In this document: one piece after another, positions 27,018 to 35,507 of the stretch
Layout of the letters: each line of letters starts with the position of its first letter
How positions within the stretch are numbered: the stretch's first letter is position 1
Assembly (NCBI GenBank): GCA_964484265.1
Contig: CAZAFH010000022.1
Coordinates: 6,257 to 70,256 of the forward strand
Origin: SIAQ01 sp964484265
GTDB taxonomy: Bacteria; Planctomycetota; Planctomycetia; Gemmatales; Gemmataceae
DNA length: 64,000 bases
Reading direction: 5' to 3'
Notes under the pieces: generated by a model
Database searches by the model: none
What the model saw: only the letters and a program-made list of their open reading frames with translations
Told to the model about the DNA's origin: nothing
Translations under genes and position numbers: made by a program

Positions 27018-27908
27018 TCACTTGGCGGATCGAAGGTGTTTGTCGAAGAATCCGAGCACGACGGGCCGAAGGTCGCGCTGTTTGGGTTGAAGGTGGAAAG
27101 TGTGCGGCGCGCCTTCCACGATGACAAGCTCATGGACGGCGCCGACTTTCTTCAGCGCTGCTGCGAAAAGCTCTGATTGCTTGATATCCACGGTCTTGTC
27201 GGCAGTGCCGTGCAGGATCAACATCGGCGGCGTGCTTTTCCGCACATAGGTCACGGGCGATGCGGCGCGGTAGATCTCCGGCGCCTGCTCGCGCGACTTG
27301 CCGAGCATGCTGATATCGCGATGCTCGGTCAAATCCATCGGTCCGTACATTGGCACGGCACACTGCACACGACACGAGAATTCGGCGTAGGGGCCTTTGG
27401 GGTCGAGGCCATCCTTCGCGTCGAGAACGCCGACCATCGCTGCGAGGTGTCCGCCGGCGGAACCGCCGATGACGCCGATGCGGCCTGGGTCGATTTGCAA
27501 GCGGTCTGCGTTTTTGCGCAGCCAGCGCACGGCGGTCATGCAGTCGTGCAGGTTATTCGGCCAGGTCGCTTTTTCTTTGGTTGCGAGAAGATAGTTGATG
27601 CTGATGGCGACATATCCGTTGAGCGCGAGGTTCGTGCCGATGTTGAATTCGCGCGCCGCCGCCTTGTCGCCGCCGGTCCATCCGCCGCCGTGGATGATGA
27701 CGACTGCGGCCGAGCGCACATCCTTGGCGCGTTTCGCAGGCAGATACAGGTCGGCAGTCTCGGTCCGTCCGGGCGCGAGATACGCGACGTTCTGCTCGAT
27801 GGTCACGCCATCCGGCGCGGGCGGCAGTTTCTTGGGCGCTTGAGCGCTGGCGCCGTGTGGCGTCGTCAGGGCCAACAAAAGCGAAGCGAAAAGCAACGTC
27901 GGTTTCAT
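27018..27908 (-). CDS. Secreted alpha/beta-hydrolase esterase (BD-FAE/acetyl-xylan-esterase-like)
   Basis: The 296-residue esterase has a signal peptide (to about SAQA, residue 23). It carries the oxyanion-hole motif HGGGW (73-77), nucleophile elbow GGSAGG (S150), a candidate acid D237 in HGTADKTVD, and catalytic histidine H269 in APHTFHL. The N-terminal phrase NVAYLAPGRTETADLYLP is typical of the family that removes acetyl or feruloyl groups from polysaccharides. Planctomycetes have many copies, often next to sulfatases and glycosidases as here. It is the first gene of a two-gene minus-strand unit with the GH-like gene. Divergent from the DUF4058 gene. Confidence 0.88.
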   Translation of the reverse strand: MKPTLLFASLLLALTTPHGASAQAPKKLPPAPDGVTIEQNVAYLAPGRTETADLYLPAKRAKDVRSAAVVIIHGGGWTGGDKAAAREFNIGTNLALNGYVAISINYLLATKEKATWPNNLHDCMTAVRWLRKNADRLQIDPGRIGVIGGSAGGHLAAMVGVLDAKDGLDPKGPYAEFSCRVQCAVPMYGPMDLTEHRDISMLGKSREQAPEIYRAASPVTYVRKSTPPMLILHGTADKTVDIKQSELFAAALKKVGAVHELVIVEGAPHTFHLQPKQRDLRPVVLGFFDKHLRSAK

Positions 27909-28064
27909 GGCAATTCCTCGTCGGGTGGTTGGAGTGAGCCGTCATTTTATCCCGCCGATGGACCGTTTCCATACTGATGCGTGTTTAGTTTCCGTGGCGG
28001 CCCGAGCCGATTTGCGGTAAAATACACGCGATTCAGGGCAGCGATCCTACGCGGAGAATTAGCG

Positions 28065-28847
28065 ATGCCAGTACACGATTGGGAACGAATCCATCCAGGC
28101 GTGTTTCATGCATTCCACAACACCTGGCTCGGCGAAATACAGACGTCCTTGAACGACGGCCTGCTCCCGTCCGACCACTACGCACTCTGCGATCAACAGG
28201 CCGGCGACACGATCCCTGACGTTTTGACTCTCCAAGAAATCACGTCCAATGGCGATGGAGCCAAAGAATTCGACAACGGTGATGGCGGTGTTGGCGTTGC
28301 GACCCTGACCAAGACCATGCCCAGAGTTCGCCAAATCCAACACGTCGAGGCCGATCTTTACGCGGCCAGGCGAAAGTCGATTGTCATTCGGCATAGCAGC
28401 GACGACCGCATCGTGGCGATGATCGAAATCGTCTCGCCGGGGAACAAATCATCCACGGTGGAGTTTCGCCGATTCGTGGATAAGGCAGTGGCTGCGTTGA
28501 ATCATGGGATACATCTGCTTGTCGTTGATTTATTTCCGCCTGGCACGCGCGATCCGCACGGCATGCACGGCGCGATCTGGTCGGAGTTTGGCGCCGCCTA
28601 CGATCCGCCGTCGGACAAGCTGCTGACGCTGGTAGCCTATTCCGCCGGGATGCGGAATACGGCTTTCGTCGAGCCGATTGCCGTGGGCGACACGATGATC
28701 GACATGCCGATTTTTCTGGAGCCGGACGGCTGGGTTCCGACGCCATTGCAAGCGACATACGACCGCGCCTACCGCGGGGTGCCGCGACGTTTTCGTGAAA
28801 TGTTGGAACGGCCAGGCACAATCGCCAAGGGAGGAACGAAGCCATGA
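28065..28847 (+). CDS. DUF4058 family protein, first copy
   Basis: The 260-residue protein starts MPVHDWERIHPGVFHAFHN, the conserved opening of DUF4058. Further family blocks are LPSDHYALCDQQAG, SIVIRHSSDDRIVAMIEIVSPGNK and a C-terminal MPIFLEPDGWVPTPLQATY. The EIVSPGNK stretch resembles the catalytic strand of PD-(D/E)xK nucleases (E...K with a preceding Asp), so a nuclease-like fold is possible; this is inference. GGAG lies 9 nt before the ATG. Its last 4 nt overlap the Uma2 gene start (ATGA), so the two are probably translated together. A TTGCGGTAAAATA stretch at 28011-28023 resembles one before the second DUF4058 gene. Confidence 0.88.
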   Translation: MPVHDWERIHPGVFHAFHNTWLGEIQTSLNDGLLPSDHYALCDQQAGDTIPDVLTLQEITSNGDGAKEFDNGDGGVGVATLTKTMPRVRQIQHVEADLYAARRKSIVIRHSSDDRIVAMIEIVSPGNKSSTVEFRRFVDKAVAALNHGIHLLVVDLFPPGTRDPHGMHGAIWSEFGAAYDPPSDKLLTLVAYSAGMRNTAFVEPIAVGDTMIDMPIFLEPDGWVPTPLQATYDRAYRGVPRRFREMLERPGTIAKGGTKP

Positions 28848-29476
28848 TCGCAGCGGTTCAGCCACTCAGCGAATATGCACAAACCGTGCTCGACTTGATG
28901 CCAGGCCAGGGCCAGCTATCCGACGAGGACTACCTTCGGCTGACCGATTCCACGTCGCGCTTGATCGAATTCACGGATGGCAATTTGGAGACGTTGCCCT
29001 GGCCTACGGATGTGCATCAATCAATCGTCGGGTCACTATTTGTGTTGCTGAAGGCATTCGTAGTTCCGCTCGGCGGCAAGGCGCACTTTTCACCGATTCG
29101 TCTGCGTATTCGCCCAGGAAAATATCGCGAACCGGACGTGATTTTGGTGAAGAACGCCAAGGATCGCCGGCGGGGCAATCGCTTTTGGATCGGTGCGGAT
29201 CTGGCGCTCGAAGTCGTCAGCCCGGATAAGCCATTGCGCGACCTCGTTGACAAACGCATCGACTACGCCGAGGCAAACATCCCCGAATATTGGATCGTGA
29301 ATCCGCAAACCGAGACGATCACCGTACTTCGCCTCGAAGGAACCAGCTACGTCGAGCACGGCGTATTCGTGCGTGGGCAGCAGGCGACGTCCGTCATCCT
29401 TGCTGGCTTTGCGGTGGATGTCGGTGACGTGTTTGAGGTCGATTGTCCGCCGGATGAACCGGAGGACGCGGAGTGA
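28844..29476 (+). CDS. Uma2 family (DUF820) restriction-endonuclease-like protein
   Basis: The 210-residue protein shows the Uma2/DUF820 pattern: LSDEDYLRLTDS, IEFTDGNLE, RLRIRPGKYREPDVILV, LALEVVSPDK and DKRIDYAEANIPEYWIV. The PD-(D/E)xK core reads EPDVI...LEVVSP...K. These proteins are numerous in cyanobacteria and planctomycetes. Most have no known role, though a nuclease fold is established. Translation is coupled to the DUF4058 gene by a 4-nt overlap. Its stop codon abuts the stop of the next, opposite gene with no spacing, forming TGATCA at 29474-29479. Confidence 0.9.
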   Translation: MIAAVQPLSEYAQTVLDLMPGQGQLSDEDYLRLTDSTSRLIEFTDGNLETLPWPTDVHQSIVGSLFVLLKAFVVPLGGKAHFSPIRLRIRPGKYREPDVILVKNAKDRRRGNRFWIGADLALEVVSPDKPLRDLVDKRIDYAEANIPEYWIVNPQTETITVLRLEGTSYVEHGVFVRGQQATSVILAGFAVDVGDVFEVDCPPDEPEDAE

Positions 29477-30106
29477 TCAGTCCCGCACACGGACGCGCAG
29501 CAGGTTGGCCCATTCGTGCGCGTCGATGGTGCGGCGGCCCACGCTGTTTGGCTTGATCGATTGCAATGCCAGGCCGAGCATGAATTGCCGTTTGTCGATC
29601 TTCACCCGGCCGGCGATCAGCACCCAGCGCGTCAGTTCGCCTTCTTCGCCGCCGGTTTCCATGCGGGCGTGAAAGAAGCTGCCAAAACCCTTGTAGCTCG
29701 ATTGGCGAGGCCAAACCTTCACGCGCGGTTTGTCGTACTCGAAAATCTCGCCCAGTCCGGGCACGAGCTTTTCGAAGATCTCGGTCAACTCATCAACCTC
29801 TACCTCCGAGGCGCCCGCCGGCGCGATGACGACAAGGCGCAAGCGCACGGGCGTACCCTCGGCTCGCAACTGCCGATCTCCGCTCGATTTTTTCAACTCG
29901 GGGTATTCCGTGAGGTCCTCGTTCAGATCGGCAGCTTTTGGCGCCGCCTTTTTCCCGCCGAACAGGAAACGCACCACCGCCAGCAAAAGAAGCAACGCAA
30001 TCAGCGCGACGATACACACGGAACCTGCCAGGATATACGTGGCATAAGCGCGCAGACCTGCTGGCAGGAGGTCCGTGAGCATCTTCGGCGCGATGTCCAT
30101 TTCCAT
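29477..30106 (-). CDS. Single-pass membrane protein of unknown function
   Basis: The 209-residue product has one strong hydrophobic segment (about 22-48, YILAGSVCIVALIALLLLLA) followed by FGGKK and an acidic stretch (NEDLTEYPELKKSS). The C-terminal 130 residues form a soluble domain with alternating strands (VRLRLVVIAPAG, PRVKVWPRQS, TRWVLIAGRVKI). I do not recognise a family or active site. GAGG precedes the start by about 8 nt; a second ATG at codon 3 is possible. Topology suggests a cytoplasmic C-terminal domain. It converges with Uma2 and diverges from the FHA gene. Confidence 0.65.
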   Translation of the reverse strand: MEMDIAPKMLTDLLPAGLRAYATYILAGSVCIVALIALLLLLAVVRFLFGGKKAAPKAADLNEDLTEYPELKKSSGDRQLRAEGTPVRLRLVVIAPAGASEVEVDELTEIFEKLVPGLGEIFEYDKPRVKVWPRQSSYKGFGSFFHARMETGGEEGELTRWVLIAGRVKIDKRQFMLGLALQSIKPNSVGRRTIDAHEWANLLRVRVRD

Positions 30107-30467
30107 GTTGCGAACCTCGATATTTGTTTTTATTTAAGGTACGACTTTTCCAAGCAAGCACGAAAAGTGATCCTGGCCTGGCAAGCTGCCACTCAGTAAT
30201 TCACCACATCGGCACGAAGGCACAGAGAAAACGCGTTCGGGAGCGGCTGTGACGCGCTACGATCCTTCGTGGCTCCGATTGTTTTTACCTGTAACGATGC
30301 TAAAGACTCGAATCGTTCAATTGTTTTCTGAAACTGCCGATTTTGCGGATTGGGCAATCCGTGCGGGGCAAGAAAGGCATCGCGTGCCGACTTATTTCTT
30401 GTAAACCGCGCAGGTTCATGGCATCAATTGGAAAGGCGGCGCCGAACTCTCCGCACTCTCCTATCGA
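30107..30467. other. Divergent intergenic region
   Basis: This 361-nt stretch between two divergently transcribed genes is AT-richer than its flanks and must hold both promoters. I see no convincing hexamer pair, RNA gene or palindrome of more than a few base pairs. A CACATCGGCACGAAGGCACA fragment reads like repeat debris. Confidence 0.4.
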
Positions 30468-31040
30468 ATGCCCGGTGGAATCATGCTGAAAAAGGGAGCC
30501 TCCCTTCGCTATCCCATACGCGACGCCAACGGTGCGCTTCTTCTTGCTCAGGGCTCACTCGTCAACGACCGCCTGCGCGAGATTTTGCAAGTGCGCGGCA
30601 TCTCGCTCGAAATGCAGGCATCGCTCACGCTCGTCGAAGGCGGCGAGGCGGGCCTGGAGATCCCGATCAACAAGCCGGTGTTTCTAATAGGTCGTCGGCC
30701 CGAGTGCGACTTGCAGCTCGCAAGCCATGTCGTCAGCGGCTGCCATTGCCGAATCGTCAAGACGCTGTTCGAAGTGATGTTGAGCGATCGCGAGAGCAGC
30801 AATGGAACCTTTCTGAACGGGCGGCTGGTAACGCAGGAAGCGGAACTGACGGATAACGATCGCATCCGCATCGGGCATTTCACGTTCAGTGCGCGGATCT
30901 TCGCAGCCCTGGCAGCAGACACGAGCGCAGGCGAACTGGCTCTCAAGAAGTGGGTGTTGGAGGGAACGTCGCCCAAAAGCAAACCCGCATCGCACTACTG
31001 CAGAACCGAGCCTGATATCGATCTGGATGCGTGCTCGTAG
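30468..31040 (+). CDS. FHA-domain protein
   Basis: The 190-residue protein has an N-terminal module (about 5-45, SLRYPIRDANGALLLAQGSL) resembling the segment that precedes HD-GYP or PilZ domains. A forkhead-associated domain follows (about 52-145): FLIGRRPECDLQL, the conserved S and H near HVVSGCHC, and DRESSNGTFLNG. FHA domains bind phosphothreonine, so it probably reads the output of Ser/Thr kinases, several of which are usual in planctomycetes (one is encoded at 41648). No transmembrane segment. Start may be 30468 or the ATG at 30483, where GGTGGA sits very close upstream. Confidence 0.8.
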   Translation: MPGGIMLKKGASLRYPIRDANGALLLAQGSLVNDRLREILQVRGISLEMQASLTLVEGGEAGLEIPINKPVFLIGRRPECDLQLASHVVSGCHCRIVKTLFEVMLSDRESSNGTFLNGRLVTQEAELTDNDRIRIGHFTFSARIFAALAADTSAGELALKKWVLEGTSPKSKPASHYCRTEPDIDLDACS

Positions 31041-31043
31041 CTT

Positions 31044-31159
31044 GCCGCTTTCGGCTTGGCGCTCAACGGGTTGTTTCCGAATTCATGGCGTTTTTGGCGA
31101 GCGCGTAATCACGCGAAAGAGAGGAGCGCAATTTTGTTGAGCGCTAAGCCGCCAGTGGA
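31044..31159. repeat. Palindromic element A, copy 2 (decayed arms, intact core)
   Basis: Arms near 31044-31067 and 31136-31159 match imperfectly, but the 19 nt after the left arm are identical to copy 1. It lies between the FHA gene and metK. Confidence 0.75.
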
Positions 31160-31206
31160 AATGGCAGCGCGTTTCGCGAATCACTTTTTCTTTGCGGGCA
31201 AATTTC

Positions 31207-31212
31207 TATAAT
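31207..31212 (+). promoter_or_regulatory. Candidate -10 box of the metK promoter
   Basis: A perfect TATAAT stands 53 nt before the metK start codon in an AT-rich leader. The region 17 nt upstream (CTTTTT) is a poor -35 match. No SAM-riboswitch-like structure was seen between this box and the gene. Confidence 0.45.
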
Positions 31213-31264
31213 TTTCCAATCACCAATAAACGTTCCACGAAACATTTAACCAGGAAGGTGCAGC

Positions 31265-32512
31265 GTGTCCTCTACTAGAAGCTACCTCTTCACAAGCGAA
31301 TCGGTGTCGATGGGGCACCCGGACAAGGTCGCCGATCAGATCAGCGACGCCATTCTCGATCACTGCCTCGCTGCCGACCCGACGAGCCGAGTCGCCTGCG
31401 AAACCATGGTGACGACCGATCTTGCGATCGTATCCGGCGAAATCACGACCAAGGCCGACCTGTCGCGCGAAACCGTTGACAAGATCATCCGCGACATGAT
31501 CCGCGAGATCGGCTACACCGATCCGTCGATCGGTTTCGCGGCCAAGACGGCACAGATCCACGTCAACCTGCATTCGCAATCGCCGGACATCTCGATGGGT
31601 GTCGATGTCGGCGGCGCGGGCGATCAGGGCATGATGTTCGGCTTCGCCTGCCGAGAGACGAAGTCGCTCATGCCGTTGCCGATCTATCTGTCGCATCGCC
31701 TGGTCGAGAACCACGCAAAGCTGCGCGAAAGCGGCGCGGTCAAGTTCTTTCGGCCTGACGCCAAGAGCCAGGTTACGGTCGAATACAACGGCGATGGTAC
31801 GCCAAACCGCATTCACACCGTCGTGCTCTCCACGCAGCACGATGCAAGCGTGATCGGCAAGAATGGCAAATTCACCGACGATGCCCGCAAGGTCATCGTC
31901 GAGAAGCTCATTCTGCCGACGCTGAAGGCGGAACGGGCCGACCTCATCAAGGGCGAGCTGGTTATCGTGCTGCCGGGCAAGGCGCCGAAGAAGCCGAAGG
32001 AAAACGAAATCTATTGCCACATCAACCCGACGGGCAACTTCGAAGTCGGCGGACCGCACGGCGACTGCGGGTTGACGGGCCGCAAGATCATCGTGGATAC
32101 CTACGGCGGTCGCGGCCGACACGGCGGCGGAGCATTCAGCGGCAAGGACCCGACCAAGGTCGATCGTTCGGCGGCCTACATGGCACGCTATATCGCGAAA
32201 AATATCGTCGCGGCTCGTCTCGCTCACGAGTGCGAAGTGCAGCTGTCGTACGCCATCGGCTATCCGGATCCGCTCAATATTTGGGTCAACACCAACGGCA
32301 CGACGGCGAACGGCGTGACCGACGATCAACTCGTCGATCTCATCCGCAAGCACTTCTTGCTGACGCCAAAAGGCATCATCGACTCGCTCAACCTGCGTCG
32401 CCCCATCTATAAGGAAACCGCCCGGCACGGCCATTTCGGCCGAGAGCTGAAGGCTTTCACGTGGGAACACACCGACAAAGCCGCGGCGCTGAAGAAGGAC
32501 GCGGGGTTGTAG
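31265..32512 (+). CDS. metK: S-adenosylmethionine synthetase
   Basis: The 415-residue enzyme makes S-adenosylmethionine from methionine and ATP in the cytosol. Landmarks: GHPDKVADQISDAILD near the N-terminus (methionine/ATP and Mg site), GAGDQGMMFGFAC, the P-loop-like GGRGRHGGGAFSGKDPTKVD and AAYMARYIAKN. An insertion after LPGKAPKKPKE makes it slightly longer than the E. coli enzyme (384 residues). The start is a GTG at 31265 with AGGAAGGTG about 6 nt upstream; the first conserved residues follow at once. It is transcribed alone between two copies of palindromic element A. Confidence 0.96.
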   Translation: MSSTRSYLFTSESVSMGHPDKVADQISDAILDHCLAADPTSRVACETMVTTDLAIVSGEITTKADLSRETVDKIIRDMIREIGYTDPSIGFAAKTAQIHVNLHSQSPDISMGVDVGGAGDQGMMFGFACRETKSLMPLPIYLSHRLVENHAKLRESGAVKFFRPDAKSQVTVEYNGDGTPNRIHTVVLSTQHDASVIGKNGKFTDDARKVIVEKLILPTLKAERADLIKGELVIVLPGKAPKKPKENEIYCHINPTGNFEVGGPHGDCGLTGRKIIVDTYGGRGRHGGGAFSGKDPTKVDRSAAYMARYIAKNIVAARLAHECEVQLSYAIGYPDPLNIWVNTNGTTANGVTDDQLVDLIRKHFLLTPKGIIDSLNLRRPIYKETARHGHFGRELKAFTWEHTDKAAALKKDAGL

Positions 32513-32536
32513 ACCGCGGCAGGTAAATCCCTAATT

Positions 32537-32650
32537 CCGCTTGCGGCTTAGCGCTCAACAACATTGCACCCTGCGCCATCGCGTGATGCCGTGCTCGCAA
32601 AAAACGCCACGAATCCGGAAACAAACCGTTGAGCGCTAAGCCGCAAGCGG
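32537..32650. repeat. Palindromic element A, copy 3 (inverted orientation)
   Basis: Perfect arms (CCGCTTGCGG...CCGCAAGCGG, extending through AGCGCTCAAC) flank a core that, read on the other strand, matches copies 1 and 2 (GGTTTGTTTCCGGATTCGT). It lies between metK and the rpsO promoter in a gene-free stretch of 385 nt; the rest of that stretch is the rpsO leader. Confidence 0.85.
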
Positions 32651-32784
32651 GAAATTCGCTCACAACGGAACGGAAATTCCGCGAACTCGCCTCGCCGGGG
32701 CTTGCCAGGAATTGCCGGTGGTGGTATAAAACACGTTTCCCGTACGGTTGTTCGTTCGGGCAGGAACAAAACGTAACATGCTAC

Positions 32785-32813
32785 TTGGCAATCGCACCGA
32801 CGGTTTGTAATCT
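32785..32813 (+). promoter_or_regulatory. Candidate sigma-70-type promoter of rpsO-pnp
   Basis: TTGGCA (32785-32790) and TAATCT (32808-32813) are separated by exactly 17 nt. Transcription would start about 75-80 nt before rpsO. Confidence 0.5.
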
Positions 32814-32897
32814 AGTCTGGACAATAGTGTAAATGGGTATCACAACGTTTGTCCAAGGCAGAAAAGTCGTTGGCGATGGAGGTTGGTGAGGACCGAT

Positions 32898-33167
32898 ATG
32901 GCAATCACTAAAGACCGCAAGACGGAATTGATTGACACCTATCGGCGCAAGGCCGACGACACCGGCTCGCCCGAAGTGCAAATCGCATTGCTCACGGAAC
33001 GGATCACGTATCTGACCGAGCATTTGCGATCGCACAAGAAAGACCACGCGAGCCGGCGCGGTTTGTTGATGATGGTCAGCAAGCGGTCTGGATTGCTCAA
33101 TTACTTGCGCAATACCGATCGTAGTCGCTACCTCGCAGTCATCAGCAAGCTAGGCCTGCGAAAATAA
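32898..33167 (+). CDS. rpsO: Ribosomal protein S15
   Basis: At 89 residues it has the same length as E. coli S15. Signature blocks are TGSPEVQIALLTERI, HLRSHKKDHASRRGL and YLRNTDRSRYL. The protein binds the central domain of 16S rRNA in the small subunit. The ATG at 32898 follows GAGGA at about 6 nt and matches the universal start (MAIT). A Rho-independent terminator and then pnp lie downstream, the widely conserved rpsO-pnp order. In E. coli S15 represses its own translation through a leader pseudoknot; I could not confirm such a structure here. Confidence 0.97.
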   Translation: MAITKDRKTELIDTYRRKADDTGSPEVQIALLTERITYLTEHLRSHKKDHASRRGLLMMVSKRSGLLNYLRNTDRSRYLAVISKLGLRK

Positions 33168-33173
33168 TCGGTT

Positions 33174-33206
33174 CGGGACTGGCGTCAGCTGGTCCCGCCT
33201 TTTTAC
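33174..33206 (+). terminator. Rho-independent terminator between rpsO and pnp
   Basis: A 6-bp CGGGAC/GTCCCG stem (33174-33179 and 33192-33197), possibly extended by weaker pairs in the loop, is followed by CCTTTTT. Confidence 0.65.
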
Positions 33207-33275
33207 GTTCGCTATCCCCTCCAACATGCCTCTTCCCCGTTCGACTTCCTGCCGATCTAAAGCAAGAGGTAATCC

Positions 33276-35423
33276 GTGCAGGTCTGTCGTGTAGAATCTC
33301 AATTAGGCGGCCAAAAACTATTTCTCGAAACCGGTAAAATCGCCAAGCAGGCGCATGGCGCAGTCATCGTCGGGCTAGGCGAAACCTGGACCCTCACCAC
33401 CGCATGCGAGGGCGACCCGATCCCCGGGCGCGACTTCTTTCCCCTCGTCGTCGATTATCGCGAAAAAACCTATGCAGCTGGCAAATTCCCCGGCGGCTTC
33501 ATCAAACGCGAAGGGCGCCCGACGACCAAGGAAATCTTGACGTCGCGCCTGATAGATCGTCCGATCCGCCCGTTGTTCCCGTCCAATTATCTCAACGAAG
33601 TTCAGATCCTCTGCTCGCCGCTTTCTTATGATCGCGAGAACGATCCCGATATCCTCTGCATGATCGGCGCCAGCGCGGCTCTGCACCTGTCCCAAATTCC
33701 GTTTTTGACGCGCACCGGATCAGTCCGCGTCGGACGCATCGGCACCGAATTCGTCGTCATGCCGACGGCCTCGCAGATGGAAGAGAGCGATCTCGATCTC
33801 ATCGTTTCGGGAACCCGAGACGCAGTCACGATGATCGAAGGCTTCGCGCGTGAAATGCCTGAAGAGACGATGGTCCAGGCAATTACGCTGGCGCACAACG
33901 AGATTCGCAAGATCATCGACCTCATCGAGGAATTCCGCACCAAGGCGGGTCTTGCGGTGAAAGCAGCACCGCCGGCGCCGCCGGTCAATCCCGCCAAGGA
34001 AGCCGTCAAGGCGAAGTTTGGCGCCGAATTCCGCGAGCTCAAACAAACCAGCGGCAAGGCCGCCCGCGCCGACGCGATCAGCGCCTTGCGCGAGCGCATC
34101 TTTGCAGCTCTCGTTCCAGCCGAGGGCACGGGCGAATTCGCTCCCGAGCAAGTCGCCCAGGCGATCGATTGGCTCGAAGAGCAAATCGTCCGAACGTTGA
34201 TTCTCGAAGGCAAACGCATCGACGGGCGAACCACCAAGGAGATCCGCGCCCTGTCCTGCGAAGTCAGCGTATTGCCTCGCGTGCATGGTTCGGCGCTCTT
34301 TACTCGCGGCGAAACCCAGGCGCTCGTCACGACTGTGCTTGGCACGTCGGCGGATGAACAACGTGTCGATGGCCTTGCTGACGAGATTTCCAAGAAGTTC
34401 ATGCTCGATTACAATTTCCCGCCGTTCAGCGTCGGCGAATGCAAGCCCGTGCGTGGCCCCGGTCGCCGCGAGATCGGCCACGGCGCGCTTGCCGAGCGCA
34501 GCCTGAAGCCGGTCATTCCGCCCCAAGAAAAGTTCCCCTACACCATTCGCCTCGTCTCCGACATCACGGAATCCAACGGCTCCAGCAGCATGGCCTCGGT
34601 GTGCGGCGGCACGCTGGCGCTGATGGACGCAGGCGTCCCGATTTCCGATCCCGTCGCCGGCATCTCCATCGGACTCGTCAAGGAACCGAGCGGCTGGACA
34701 TTGCTCACGGACATCATGGGCGATGAAGACCATTTCGGCGACATGGACTTTAAAGTCGCCGGCACCGTGCGCGGTATCACCGGTATCCAGCTCGATCTCA
34801 AGATCGACGGCATCAACGAAGAGATCATCCGCGCCACGCTCGACCAGGCCCGCGATGCTCGCCGCGAGATTCTTCGGGCGATCGTCACGACGCTCAGGTT
34901 CCCGCGTGCCGAGACGAGCAGGCACGCCCCGCGCATGCTCGTCACCAAGATTCACCCGGAAAAGATCGGTTTGCTCATCGGGCCGCAGGGCAAAACCATT
35001 CGCGGCATCCAGGAAGTCACTGGCGCCAAGCTCGATGTCCGCGAAGACGGAACCGTCGAAATCTCGCACGCCAACGGCGAAGGCGCCGAAGCCGCCAAGC
35101 GCCGAGTCGAATCGCTGTGCGAGGAGGTAAAGGTCGGCAAGGTCTACGAAGGCAAAGTGACGTCGATCAAGGACTTTGGCGCGTTCATCGAAATTATTCC
35201 AGGCCGGGATGGCTTGTGCCATATCAGCGAACTGGATGATAAGTACATCGACCGCGTCGATGCCGTTTGCAAAGTCGGCGACATTCTCAAGGTCAAGGTC
35301 ATCGCCATCGACGACCAAGACCGCGTGAAGCTATCTCGCAAGGCATTGCTTCGCGAGGCCAAAGGCGAATCTTCGGCCCCGCAAGGCGGCGGTGACCGTC
35401 CTCCGCGTGGCGACCGCCGGTAA
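33276..35423 (+). CDS. pnp: Polynucleotide phosphorylase
   Basis: The 715-residue protein is full length. It degrades RNA 3' to 5' by phosphorolysis and is a core part of RNA turnover in the cytosol. Order of parts: first RNase PH domain (about 10-150, with GDFFPLVVDY-type reading RDFFPLVVDYREKTYAAGK), an all-helical linker, second RNase PH domain (about 320-500, with SSSMASVCGGTLALMDAGVP and TDIMGDEDHFGDMDFKVAG holding the catalytic Asp residues), KH domain (GLLIGPQGKTIRGI) and S1 domain (VGKVYEGKVTSIKDFGAFIEI). A short basic tail ends PPRGDRR. The start is a GTG at 33276 preceded by AGAGGTAA. Confidence 0.97.
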   Translation: MQVCRVESQLGGQKLFLETGKIAKQAHGAVIVGLGETWTLTTACEGDPIPGRDFFPLVVDYREKTYAAGKFPGGFIKREGRPTTKEILTSRLIDRPIRPLFPSNYLNEVQILCSPLSYDRENDPDILCMIGASAALHLSQIPFLTRTGSVRVGRIGTEFVVMPTASQMEESDLDLIVSGTRDAVTMIEGFAREMPEETMVQAITLAHNEIRKIIDLIEEFRTKAGLAVKAAPPAPPVNPAKEAVKAKFGAEFRELKQTSGKAARADAISALRERIFAALVPAEGTGEFAPEQVAQAIDWLEEQIVRTLILEGKRIDGRTTKEIRALSCEVSVLPRVHGSALFTRGETQALVTTVLGTSADEQRVDGLADEISKKFMLDYNFPPFSVGECKPVRGPGRREIGHGALAERSLKPVIPPQEKFPYTIRLVSDITESNGSSSMASVCGGTLALMDAGVPISDPVAGISIGLVKEPSGWTLLTDIMGDEDHFGDMDFKVAGTVRGITGIQLDLKIDGINEEIIRATLDQARDARREILRAIVTTLRFPRAETSRHAPRMLVTKIHPEKIGLLIGPQGKTIRGIQEVTGAKLDVREDGTVEISHANGEGAEAAKRRVESLCEEVKVGKVYEGKVTSIKDFGAFIEIIPGRDGLCHISELDDKYIDRVDAVCKVGDILKVKVIAIDDQDRVKLSRKALLREAKGESSAPQGGGDRPPRGDRR

Positions 35424-35439
35424 ATTCGACGCCAATCCG

Positions 35440-35487
35440 GTTTACGTTTAGCGCTTGCAATTAATCGTGCGAGCGCTAAACGTAAAC
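35440..35487. repeat. 20-bp hairpin after pnp (A-related)
   Basis: Arms at 35440-35459 and 35468-35487 pair over 20 positions with one G-T. They include TTTAGCGCT, the heart of element A, but the outer parts differ. No T-run follows. It may end pnp transcription or be a derivative of the element family. Confidence 0.7.
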
Positions 35488-35507
35488 GCTTTCTTCTCGG
35501 TATCTCC

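Noticed and set aside
31160..31264. SAM riboswitch ahead of metK
   Set aside because: The leader is short and AT-rich and shows no multi-helix structure or conserved SAM-riboswitch motif.
31220..32470. 416-codon minus-strand frame over metK
   Set aside because: Antisense shadow of metK, with no recognisable family.
33720..35318. 532-codon minus-strand frame over pnp
   Set aside because: Antisense shadow of pnp. No motif, no ribosome site, and conserved domains are on the plus strand.
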